DNA of 5,986 nt from CAYGKP01 sp964350605. Its GTDB lineage: Bacteria; Bacteroidota; Bacteroidia; Cytophagales; JAAEPT01. Made by a program: the position numbers and the translations under genes. Location: positions 1 to 5,986 of the forward strand of contig CAYGKP010000155.1 of the NCBI GenBank assembly GCA_964350605.1, in the 5' to 3' direction. Under the pieces are notes generated by a model. That model did no database searches. It was not told where the DNA came from and saw only the letters and a program-made list of their open reading frames with translations. Position 1 is the stretch's first letter. Each line of letters begins with the position of its first letter. Positions 1 to 5,986 of this stretch are shown here, piece by piece.

Positions 1-1535
1 TCGTACCGATCCTCCCACCACTTGTCGACAAAGACATGAGTTGGCACATTGTAGTTGACCGGGTTCAACGTGTAGAGAATCTTGTCGAATAACCCGGGCT
101 CGGCCACCGCGTGTTTCTGCCAATTGCCGAGGCTATCGAGCGCGAGGGGAATCTGTGGATCTGACTCTGCGCTGACGATCATGAGCACGTTCGGCATGGT
201 TCCCTTCTTCCGAAGTTTGGGCACTTGCTTTAGGAAGTCGCCCATCGGTCGGTCCAAATGGACTTGTTCCACGTGCGGCCATTCGCGGGAATAGAACAGC
301 GGCGGCTTAAAGGTCCCATGCCGGTCGGCATCGACGATCAGGATGCCGTTCACCTTTTCTGGGTAGGTGGTCAGGCTATACACAGCCTCGGTCCGCGCAC
401 GCTTGCCGTAGGACGTGCAGGTAACTACCAACAGGATCGTGTTGATGACCCAGAAAAACACCCAGGATCCCCGTAGGATTTTGGGGCGTTGGGCCCACCA
501 GTTGCTGTTCTTCAGCCAGGCACTCCAACCGAGTTCGCCCAGCAGAATCCAGAAGGGAATCAGGGTGAAAACAAAGCGTTCCTGTTTGTTGGGGAAGTAG
601 GAATGAAAGGCCAAAAAGAAGAACACGGGCAGGAAGAGCCAGAGGTGTTTCTTCGCCGCGCGGACTACGCCGAACAGGTAGAACAGCCCCACGGGAAAAA
701 GAAACAGTCCACCCAGCAGGAGTAGATAGTTGTACCAGGGTGCGGAGGTGTAGCTGTCTTGGTACGTGAGGTTGTATTGGACATAGTAGACCAGCTTCCC
801 GAAGGGTTGGCCCCAGAGCCAGTACTCGCCCAGGCCGTGGATCAGCGCGACGGGCAGAACCGTCCCGACGGCCATCAGCAGGGCACCCCACCAGCGTTTT
901 CCGATCAGGACCGCTAGGCCCAGCCCGCCCGCAAAGAAGATCGTCTGGTAGCGCACCGAGAAGGCAATGCCAAGCCAGATGCCCGCCCAGAGGAAGGGGA
1001 GCAGTTTCTTTCGTTCCAGGCCATTGAGGGTGCAAAGGCTTGCCGCCAAGAGAACTGGAATCGCGACGACCTCGACCAGGTTGCGCACCGATAGTGGCGC
1101 CAGGCCCCAGAACAACGCACAGAGCAACCCCACGCGTTTTGCCACGCTGAGCCCACCCATGCGCTTGGCTAGATGGAAAGTCAGGGTGACTGTCAATAGG
1201 CTATACAATGCATGCACGAGGCGCACCACGTACATCTTCGCCTGCGGATCGCCCATGCCGACCCCTTCGAGCCCACCGAACAGCAGGTAGTGGAAACCGG
1301 GGTACAGATAGCTGCGCCCGCTCGAGTTCTCCGCCGGGTCGCTGGGAAACCAGTTGAAGACATCAAAGCCCTCGACCCAGGACTGGGCCACTTCGATGAC
1401 CAGAAAATGGTCGTCGTGCATGCCGTAGCCTTTCGCAAACAACACGGCGAGCAGCCGAGGAATGGCTGCAAGAAGCAGGATCAGCCGCAGGGGCTTCTGG
1501 TCCCAGAGGGTTTGGATGGAGGCAGGTAGGCGCAC
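1..1535 (-). CDS. Polytopic GT-C-fold glycosyltransferase (Alg9/PIG-B-like mannosyltransferase family), 3' end cut
   Basis: The frame is open from a GTG at 1535 to base 1, giving at least 511 residues of an integral membrane protein. Transfer of a sugar from a polyprenyl-phosphate donor on the outer face of the inner membrane is inferred from the family. Transmembrane helix 1 lies at about 16-34. The first outer loop carries GYGMHDDHF, with acidic residues D41 and D42, where GT-C enzymes keep their catalytic Asp. Further points are SGRSYLYPGFHYLLFGG in that loop, RYQT at 195-198, and NKQERF at 316-321, which corresponds to the HKEERF signature of Alg9/PIG-B proteins. About 8-10 hydrophobic helices end with one at about 356-376. 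A soluble, probably periplasmic tail follows, with GILIVDADRHG, then a long segment reaching the window edge in VFVDKWWEDRY. The GTG is chosen because it is 19 nt after the previous stop and keeps helix 1. No ATG occurs in frame nearby upstream, and the first internal ATG (residue 39) would remove helix 1. GT39-type assignment is an alternative; acceptor and sugar are unknown. Confidence 0.88.
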   Translation of the reverse strand, partial: MRLPASIQTLWDQKPLRLILLLAAIPRLLAVLFAKGYGMHDDHFLVIEVAQSWVEGFDVFNWFPSDPAENSSGRSYLYPGFHYLLFGGLEGVGMGDPQAKMYVVRLVHALYSLLTVTLTFHLAKRMGGLSVAKRVGLLCALFWGLAPLSVRNLVEVVAIPVLLAASLCTLNGLERKKLLPFLWAGIWLGIAFSVRYQTIFFAGGLGLAVLIGKRWWGALLMAVGTVLPVALIHGLGEYWLWGQPFGKLVYYVQYNLTYQDSYTSAPWYNYLLLLGGLFLFPVGLFYLFGVVRAAKKHLWLFLPVFFFLAFHSYFPNKQERFVFTLIPFWILLGELGWSAWLKNSNWWAQRPKILRGSWVFFWVINTILLVVTCTSYGKRARTEAVYSLTTYPEKVNGILIVDADRHGTFKPPLFYSREWPHVEQVHLDRPMGDFLKQVPKLRKKGTMPNVLMIVSAESDPQIPLALDSLGNWQKHAVAEPGLFDKILYTLNPVNYNVPTHVFVDKWWEDRY

Positions 1536-1554
1536 AGGACGAAGGTACGAGGGA
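1536..1554 (-). other. 19-nt spacer and start context of the glycosyltransferase gene
   Basis: The spacer between the TAG stop and the proposed GTG start reads, on the minus strand, as a pyrimidine-rich stretch ending in ACCTTCGTCCT. It has no Shine-Dalgarno and is too short for a separate promoter or terminator. The spacing supports translational or transcriptional coupling to the gene before it. Confidence 0.45.
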
Positions 1555-4500
1555 CTAGCGCACAGAAATGCTGCGGCGGTCGTGCGAGCGAATGGTGAAG
1601 AGGAACTCCCGGAGGGCCGGGTAGTCTTTGGCCGAAACGGTCCAGGCGTTCACGTGGCGGTAATTCTCGATCTCGACCGAAAGGCCGCGAATCACAAAGT
1701 GGCTTTCATAGCCGCCAAATTTGCTGCGCACCAGAATCGGGTCGATCCGACTGGGCAGCGAAGTGCCGGGGGGATAGACCAGTGTGACGCGCTGAATGAT
1801 GGGCACTGGCGGATAAAGCGACGAGAGGTCGAGAGCTTGGGTGCGGGTGAGTGGTTCGATTTTTTCTTTGTCCAGCCCACTCAGTGGCGGAGCCAGCGCG
1901 GCGTAGGGGCGGCCCTGAAGGGTAAAAACCGTCGCGGGCGAGCGGGCCACGAGCTCCACTTTCAGGGGTTCGCTTTTGGTCCGCAGGTTCAGGATTCGAA
2001 CCTCGGGTTGATCGAGCGCGCGGGTGATGAGTTCGGGAAGACCTTGCCACAACGCTTGTTCGGTGGTGAGCGGCGACTGTTCGATGCGGGTGCGCAGCCG
2101 GATGGACAATTCGACAGGTAAGGTGAGGCGCAGGTTCCAGGCGATGTCGCCATTTTCCTGTACGCGCCCGGTGCCTTCGACCATCAACCGCGTCTGCGCA
2201 ATCGTGGGCCGGGGCAATTGCACGGGGACCGAATGAGTGTCGCCGATCACCAGGGCGGGTTGGCCTTGGTCCCACTCGGGCAACTCGCCGAAGGCCGCCG
2301 CTCGGTCGGTGGGGTCGAGGAAGACAGTATCCTTGCCCACGACTGCCCCAACGATCAAATGGTCGTACCACAACCCCACGGGCACGGTCGGACCCGAGCG
2401 GGTCGAACGTACGAGAACGGGAAACGCTTCGATGTCCCGGCAACGGAGCAAGGACACGAGCAACGCCGAGAGGTCCTTGCAATCGCCCCAACCGGAGGGA
2501 GCCGTGACCAACGGATGGCGGGGTTGATAGGCATGCTGGCCCACGGTGCCCACCGTTGGTTGGTATTGGCTTCGCACCGCTTCAAATAGGGCCTCGGCTT
2601 CGGCCCGTGGTGTCTTCGCATCACCGATCAGCGAATCAGCCTGGGCGTGCAAGCGAAAATGGGTGGACAGCTTGCCGTACATCTCCTTCGCATACCAGTC
2701 GCCCACTTGGGTTTCCGTGGTGAGCCCCGAGAGGCGAAGGCCGGACAGGGCGCTCGTTTCGGTGGGGGCCAGCAGTTCCCAGGTCGGCAGGAAGGGTTCA
2801 TCCAATTCCCACGTGATGCGTTCCNNNNNNNNNNGTTCCCAGCCGCGGGACGCATCGGTGTTGACTTGCCCAAAATGCTGGAGGCCATTTGAAAGAGGCA
2901 ACGATTCGGGGTGCGTTAAGGTGACGCGGGCTGCGCAGGTTGGCACCTCGGGCAAGAGCGTGTGGTCGACGCGCCAACCTTCGGGCAGCGGGGCAAAACT
3001 CCGGACCGCTTCTTCCCAGAACAGCCAAAGCGAATCACCCGCCGCGAAGGGATCGTTATCGCCCTTCAAGGCTTCGGGCCAGGATTGAGCCTCGCCCTGT
3101 TCGCTGCGGGAAACTAAGGTGCCTTCGGGCAGTTGGGGCAGGCCTTGTTGCCAAAGTTGGCTCGCCCCGCGCGGGGTCCGGGCGACCAGAACGAGCTCGC
3201 GCAGCTCAATGAGTTCGCCCGCCTGGTTGACTTCAATGCTGAATTCGTCGGTGGCGATGTACCAATCACTAGCAGGCGGCGTGGCGCAAGTCAGGGGTTT
3301 GAGCTTGGCCCACGTGGGCGGTCCGGGCAAATCGCCCAGGCGCACGCGGGCCGCTTCTGCGGTGCGTTGATAAGTGGGATCGACGGCGTAGACCTGCGCC
3401 AAGTGGTAGGCCTCAATGGCTTCTTTTCCTTGCTGGGCTTTTTCGTGCAGTTGGGCTTTTTGAATCAACAGGGCTGCGTCATGCGGCCCAATCTTTAACG
3501 CCTCCTCCGAGCGACGCAAGGCTTCACCCGTCTTGCCGCGTCGGTCGGCGTTGTCGATCCAGAGGGGTAAAAACGGCTGGGGGTGGTGCGAATGGGCGAC
3601 CAGTTTGCCCAGAATTTTGTCGGCCCGCGCGTAATTCTGGCGCTCGGTGTGATGGCTCGCGATGGCATACCACCGCACCGGGTCCCAGACTTTTTTCAGG
3701 CGCAGGCGTTCGCGCTGTCGGTTGATCCACCCGGACTTGGGCTCCTCGACTTTTGCCAACCCAATGCGAAGGCCACCCAGCGTCGGCTGTTCGAGGATGC
3801 GCAGCGCGACTTTCCCCTTCAGCGGGGCGAGCAGCTTATCGGCTTCTTTTTCCCGACCCAGAGCCAAATAAATCTCGGCCAGCAGGTGGCGATAGACCAC
3901 ATCCTTTGGCATCTCTGTATGCAGGCGATGAATCGCTTCCTCCACATCCTGAGGCCTTCCGGCTTGTAGGTGAAGGGCCACCCACTGAAAATCGACGTAC
4001 CAATTGTTCAGGTTGTCAGGGTCGCCGACCTCGTAGTCGAGCAGCGAAGGAAGCGCCCCGACGTTGCCGACCTTGCCCGTGACCCGGTCGAGGTTTGTTT
4101 TCGAGTTGTACCAATTCGCATCCTGCCCATCCATCGATTCGAGGCGAAGCGAAAACCCGCAAGCCCCGGGCGACTGGCCAGGGAACTGTTGGTAGCTGGC
4201 GCGAATGGACGATTGCCCTTCGAAGCGACCGGGGTACTCGCTGACTTTCACGCGGATTTCGTGGCGGCCTTGGCTCAACTCCAGAAAGACTTGTTCGCCG
4301 TCCCACTCGAAGTTTCGAGGCAACGAATCGGAGAAGACCAGTTGCCCATCCACCCACACCTTGATCGGTAAACTGCGGCCCAGGTACAGGACCGTGGGCG
4401 TTTTCGCGCTCAACTCAACGAACTGAACTGCCAAGTAGGCATTCCCCTCGGAACGGTAGGGCAAGTGGTCGGGAAAGGTGAGATAGCGCGGCAAAGTCCG

Positions 4501-5037
4501 CTCAGGCATCACCCAGTTCTTTTCATCGACTGGTGCCAATTCGCCCGGCAGGGTTTCGAGGTACGCACTGCCCGTGTGATTGTAAAAGGGCCCCGCCACC
4601 CACCAGAAGGGCCGCCTGAAGTGCTGTTGTTCCAGGGCCGTGGCATCGACGAATTTCTTGCGGGCGTAGAGCGAGTCCGCACGCCAGAGTTTCGCTTCGG
4701 TTTGAAACGGCGAGGGGAGTAAGTCCGTGCGCAGGACCGAATCCGCGGGCAGGTCCAAAAGGCGTTGATCCAAGGCATACTCCAGCACCGTTGGATGGTA
4801 CTTCCAAAGCGTATCGGCGGCGCGGCGGGACAAGGTGTCGTCGCCCAGGGCAAAGCCCAGATAACGCAAGCCCTCCCAACTGTAGCGGTCGTGCGGGTTG
4901 GATTTGATCCGCTGGAAGAAGGCGGTTTTGGCCTTTTCGTACTCGCCTTTGGCGATCAATGGCCAGCTGTCCTGCGCCCAAAGAGCACAGGGGAGTACCA
5001 GCAGAAAAACAAAGACAGCGAACCCCCGACGAACCAT
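1555..5037 (-). CDS. Secreted TPR/DUF3857/transglutaminase-like protein, interrupted by an assembly gap
   Basis: This is a large exported protein of about 1160 residues; 4 of these are unresolved because of the N gap. Residues 1-21 form a Sec signal peptide: MVRR, a hydrophobic core, and likely cleavage after ALWA. TPR-like helical repeats lie at about 25-60, 350-405 and 455-565. A beta-rich segment at about 140-300 contains IKVWVDGQLVFSD and GRHEIRVKVSEYPG, like the jelly-roll segment of similar large proteins. Residues about 590-760 fit DUF3857. Residues about 810-935 are a transglutaminase-like core, with Cys853 in GWGDCKD, His893 in WYDHLIV and Asp908 in FLDPTD forming the expected triad. 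Residues about 940-1160 resemble the C-terminal domain that often follows DUF3857. The fold suggests a thiol enzyme (peptidase, transamidase or acyltransferase) in the periplasm or on the surface, but substrate and reaction are unknown. Cys17 is not a lipobox cysteine because Pro precedes it. The ATG at 5037 places the signal peptide at the N-terminus. The gene ends in TAG, 19 nt before a glycosyltransferase gene. Confidence 0.92.
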   Translation of the reverse strand: MVRRGFAVFVFLLVLPCALWAQDSWPLIAKGEYEKAKTAFFQRIKSNPHDRYSWEGLRYLGFALGDDTLSRRAADTLWKYHPTVLEYALDQRLLDLPADSVLRTDLLPSPFQTEAKLWRADSLYARKKFVDATALEQQHFRRPFWWVAGPFYNHTGSAYLETLPGELAPVDEKNWVMPERTLPRYLTFPDHLPYRSEGNAYLAVQFVELSAKTPTVLYLGRSLPIKVWVDGQLVFSDSLPRNFEWDGEQVFLELSQGRHEIRVKVSEYPGRFEGQSSIRASYQQFPGQSPGACGFSLRLESMDGQDANWYNSKTNLDRVTGKVGNVGALPSLLDYEVGDPDNLNNWYVDFQWVALHLQAGRPQDVEEAIHRLHTEMPKDVVYRHLLAEIYLALGREKEADKLLAPLKGKVALRILEQPTLGGLRIGLAKVEEPKSGWINRQRERLRLKKVWDPVRWYAIASHHTERQNYARADKILGKLVAHSHHPQPFLPLWIDNADRRGKTGEALRRSEEALKIGPHDAALLIQKAQLHEKAQQGKEAIEAYHLAQVYAVDPTYQRTAEAARVRLGDLPGPPTWAKLKPLTCATPPASDWYIATDEFSIEVNQAGELIELRELVLVARTPRGASQLWQQGLPQLPEGTLVSRSEQGEAQSWPEALKGDNDPFAAGDSLWLFWEEAVRSFAPLPEGWRVDHTLLPEVPTCAARVTLTHPESLPLSNGLQHFGQVNTDASRGWEXXXXERITWELDEPFLPTWELLAPTETSALSGLRLSGLTTETQVGDWYAKEMYGKLSTHFRLHAQADSLIGDAKTPRAEAEALFEAVRSQYQPTVGTVGQHAYQPRHPLVTAPSGWGDCKDLSALLVSLLRCRDIEAFPVLVRSTRSGPTVPVGLWYDHLIVGAVVGKDTVFLDPTDRAAAFGELPEWDQGQPALVIGDTHSVPVQLPRPTIAQTRLMVEGTGRVQENGDIAWNLRLTLPVELSIRLRTRIEQSPLTTEQALWQGLPELITRALDQPEVRILNLRTKSEPLKVELVARSPATVFTLQGRPYAALAPPLSGLDKEKIEPLTRTQALDLSSLYPPVPIIQRVTLVYPPGTSLPSRIDPILVRSKFGGYESHFVIRGLSVEIENYRHVNAWTVSAKDYPALREFLFTIRSHDRRSISVR
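2825..2834. other. Assembly gap (10 N) inside the DUF3857 domain
   Basis: Ten undetermined bases interrupt the large secreted-protein gene at residues 735-738. The reading frame is the same on both sides with the gap at its stated length. The left flank ends in GTTCC and the right flank begins with GTTCC. Merging this 5-bp overlap removes 15 bases (10 N plus 5), which also keeps the frame, and reads RGWERITWELDEPF. The true gap length is therefore uncertain and may be zero or negative. Confidence 0.97.
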
Positions 5038-5083
5038 CGGCGGGGAAGTTACAAGAAGATCGCGGGGGAACCCTTATATCAAG
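5038..5083 (-). other. Intergenic spacer before the DUF3857 gene
   Basis: This 46-nt spacer follows the nfu stop codon. On the minus strand it contains an AT-rich GATATAA patch, then GGGTTCCCCC, and ends in AACTTCCCCGCCG just before the ATG. There is no purine-rich ribosome binding site, no stable hairpin (the GGG and CCC arms are only two bases apart) and no T-run. I see no recognisable promoter or terminator. Confidence 0.45.
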
Positions 5084-5698
5084 TTATACGCCTTCGGCGA
5101 CGACCTCTTTCACCTCGGGCACCATGCGCTTGAGCAGGTTCTCAATGCCCGCTTTGAGGGTCATCGTCGAGGAAGGACAACCCGAACAGGCCCCTTGCAT
5201 GTGGACCTTCACCACGCCGTCGGCGTACGAGGCCAGCGAGATCGCGCCGCCGTCTTGCTCGACCGCGGGCTTCACGTATTCTTCCAACACCGTTTGGACA
5301 CGGGCAGCGATTTCCGAATCGCTCACATTTCCGCTGGGCGCGGCGGCAACGGGTTTTTGTTGTTCCTTAATCTGCGCTTCAATCGCGTCAGTGAACACCG
5401 GGCGTTGCTCCTCGATGTAGACCTTCAAAAAGTCGCGCACTTTGGGCGAGGCTTCGAACCAGTCGGTGCCTTCGTCCTTTGTGAGGGTTACGAAGTTCGA
5501 GGCAATGAACACGCGCTTAACCCAAGGGAATGAATCGAACAGGCTGTAGGCCAAGGGTGCGGCTTCGGCGTCTTCCTTCGTGGGAAAGTCGATGCTTGCA
5601 TCTTTGAGCAGAAAGAAGTCGAAGACAAACTTCAGCGAGTTCGGGTTGGGACTCGACTCGGTATAGACGTTGATCGGGGCGGTAGTGGGAACGCTCAT
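5084..5698 (-). CDS. nfu: Nfu-type iron-sulfur cluster carrier (NifU-like protein with Nfu N-terminal domain)
   Basis: This cytoplasmic 204-residue protein is predicted to bind a labile [4Fe-4S] or [2Fe-2S] cluster and pass it to apo-enzymes. Residues about 9-97 match the Nfu/NifU N-terminal domain, including SSPNPNSLKF at 15-24 and WVKRVFIASNFVTLT at 59-73. A linker rich in Gln, Ala and Pro follows at about 108-123. Residues about 127-200 are the NifU C-terminal domain, with KPAVEQDGG at 143-151 and the cluster-binding motif CSGC at 171-174. Both cysteines are intact. The architecture and N-terminal sequence resemble the NifU family proteins common in Bacteroidota, and the length is normal for a two-domain Nfu. 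The ATG at 5698 is chosen because the conserved domain begins within about ten residues. No Shine-Dalgarno is visible. The gene ends in TAA, 46 nt before the next gene. It is not a nitrogenase-type NifU, since it lacks the IscU-like and ferredoxin domains. Confidence 0.95.
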   Translation of the reverse strand: MSVPTTAPINVYTESSPNPNSLKFVFDFFLLKDASIDFPTKEDAEAAPLAYSLFDSFPWVKRVFIASNFVTLTKDEGTDWFEASPKVRDFLKVYIEEQRPVFTDAIEAQIKEQQKPVAAAPSGNVSDSEIAARVQTVLEEYVKPAVEQDGGAISLASYADGVVKVHMQGACSGCPSSTMTLKAGIENLLKRMVPEVKEVVAEGV

Positions 5699-5735
5699 GG
5701 GGAGGTAACAGGTTGTGAGGGCGGAGGGTTCCGAT
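5699..5735 (-). other. Intergenic leader of nfu without a Shine-Dalgarno
   Basis: This 37-nt spacer separates the symporter stop codon from the nfu ATG. Read on the minus strand it is pyrimidine-rich and ends in ACCTCCCC directly before the ATG. That resembles the anti-Shine-Dalgarno, not the Shine-Dalgarno. I see no Bacteroidota-type TAnnTTTG -7 box and no stem-loop with a T-run, so nfu is probably read through from upstream. Confidence 0.5.
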
Positions 5736-5986
5736 TTAGGGCGTAGGTGGTGTTCGTTCTTTTCCGGCGACCACGCTGGCGACCATCGCGTCGCCCGTCA
5801 CGTTGACAACGGTGCGGCACATGTCGAGCAGGCGGTCGGGGGCCAGGATCAGGATTAACCCGGCTTCGGGAATCCCCGCAGACTTGAGGATGATGGTCAG
5901 CATGATGAGCCCTGCGGAAGGAAGCGCTGCCGTGCCGATCGAGGCGAGTAGAGCGGTAAACAAAATGCCGAGTTGCCCGGCCAGAC
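5736..5986 (-). CDS. Dicarboxylate/amino acid:cation symporter (GltP/GltPh family), C-terminal fragment
   Basis: This is the 3' end of a DAACS/SLC1-family inner-membrane transporter, which takes up acidic amino acids or dicarboxylates together with Na+ or H+. Only about 83 C-terminal residues are present. The frame is open through the right edge, and an in-frame TTG at 5963 is internal, not a start. The visible part covers hairpin HP2 (ASIGTAALPSAG, about 5945-5910) and transmembrane helix 8, with APDRLLDMCRTVVNVTGD ending at 5790. Aligned by eye to GltPh, the helix 8 residues equivalent to D390, D394, R397, N401 and D405 are all kept. The Arg and the NVTGD motif favour a glutamate/aspartate-type carrier over DctA, which has NLVGN there. 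The exact substrate is inferred. The tail after helix 8 is short (GKERTPPTP) and ends in TAA. It lies 37 nt upstream of the nfu gene on the same strand. Confidence 0.93.
   Translation of the reverse strand, partial: LAGQLGILFTALLASIGTAALPSAGLIMLTIILKSAGIPEAGLILILAPDRLLDMCRTVVNVTGDAMVASVVAGKERTPPTP

Noticed and set aside
376..1035. Minus-strand reading frame of 219 codons in the glycosyltransferase region
   Set aside because: The alternative frame on the same strand encodes a continuous polytopic membrane protein with GT-C motifs that runs to the window edge. This frame is Pro/Arg/Gly-rich and has no family resemblance.
1462..2121. Plus-strand reading frame of 219 codons
   Set aside because: It lies opposite the C-terminal part of the large secreted protein and the start of the glycosyltransferase. 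Its composition is Arg/Gly-rich with no recognisable domain, typical of an antisense shadow in GC-rich DNA.
1706..2491. Minus-strand reading frame of 261 codons
   Set aside because: It is an out-of-frame shadow inside the transglutaminase/C-terminal region. It is rich in Arg, Pro, His and Ser, with no domain.
2546..3088. Plus-strand reading frame spanning the N gap
   Set aside because: It is antisense to DUF3857, is low in plausible protein features, and crosses the gap only because 10 Ns contain no stop.
4975..5037. Lipoprotein signal (Cys17) on the large secreted protein
   Set aside because: The residues before the Cys are V-L-P. Pro at -1 does not fit a lipobox, while ALWA followed by Q fits signal peptidase I cleavage.
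5062..5075. GGGGGAACCC as a terminator or operator palindrome
   Set aside because: The G and C arms are separated by only two bases, so no hairpin loop can form, and no T-run follows. It is not a perfect palindrome either.
5736..5963. TTG at 5963 as the start of a small 75-residue protein
   Set aside because: The frame continues upstream to the window edge with residues typical of the symporter family (LAGQLGIL before the HP2 motif), so the TTG is an internal Leu codon.

Overview
This window carries four genes, all on the minus strand and closely spaced, with coding sequence from one edge to the other. The DNA is GC-rich. It looks like part of a chromosome from a GC-rich member of the Bacteroidota. 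Three things suggest this: the two-domain NifU-like protein with the SPNPNSLKF-type N-terminus, a secreted giant DUF3857/transglutaminase protein with a signal peptide ending in WAQ, and start codons without any Shine-Dalgarno sequence. The taxonomic call is an inference from protein style, not from a marker gene.

In transcription order (high to low coordinates) the layout is as follows. (1) 5986-5736 is the C-terminal end of a dicarboxylate/amino acid:cation symporter (GltP/GltPh family), cut by the window edge. (2) 5698-5084 is an Nfu-type Fe-S cluster carrier, complete. (3) 5037-1555 is a secreted protein of about 1160 residues with TPR-like helical repeats, a beta-sandwich segment, DUF3857, a transglutaminase-like core with an intact Cys-His-Asp triad, and a C-terminal tail. 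It is interrupted by a 10-N assembly gap at 2825-2834. (4) 1535-1 is a polytopic GT-C-fold glycosyltransferase (Alg9/PIG-B-like, GT22/GT39 type), cut by the left edge. Its reading frame is open from a GTG start to base 1. The intergenic gaps are 37, 46 and 19 nt, with no convincing terminator or promoter between genes, so co-transcription is plausible.

No single pathway links all four genes. The last two are the most likely functional pair: a periplasmic or surface-exposed transglutaminase-fold protein followed 19 nt later by a membrane glycosyltransferase with an extracytoplasmic active site. Nfu and the symporter look like housekeeping neighbours.

I found no CRISPR array, mobile element, RNA gene or clear new system. 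The most useful observation is that the N gap is probably artificial. The two flanks share a 5-bp overlap (GTTCC), and collapsing it restores an uninterrupted frame with a natural-looking DUF3857 motif.
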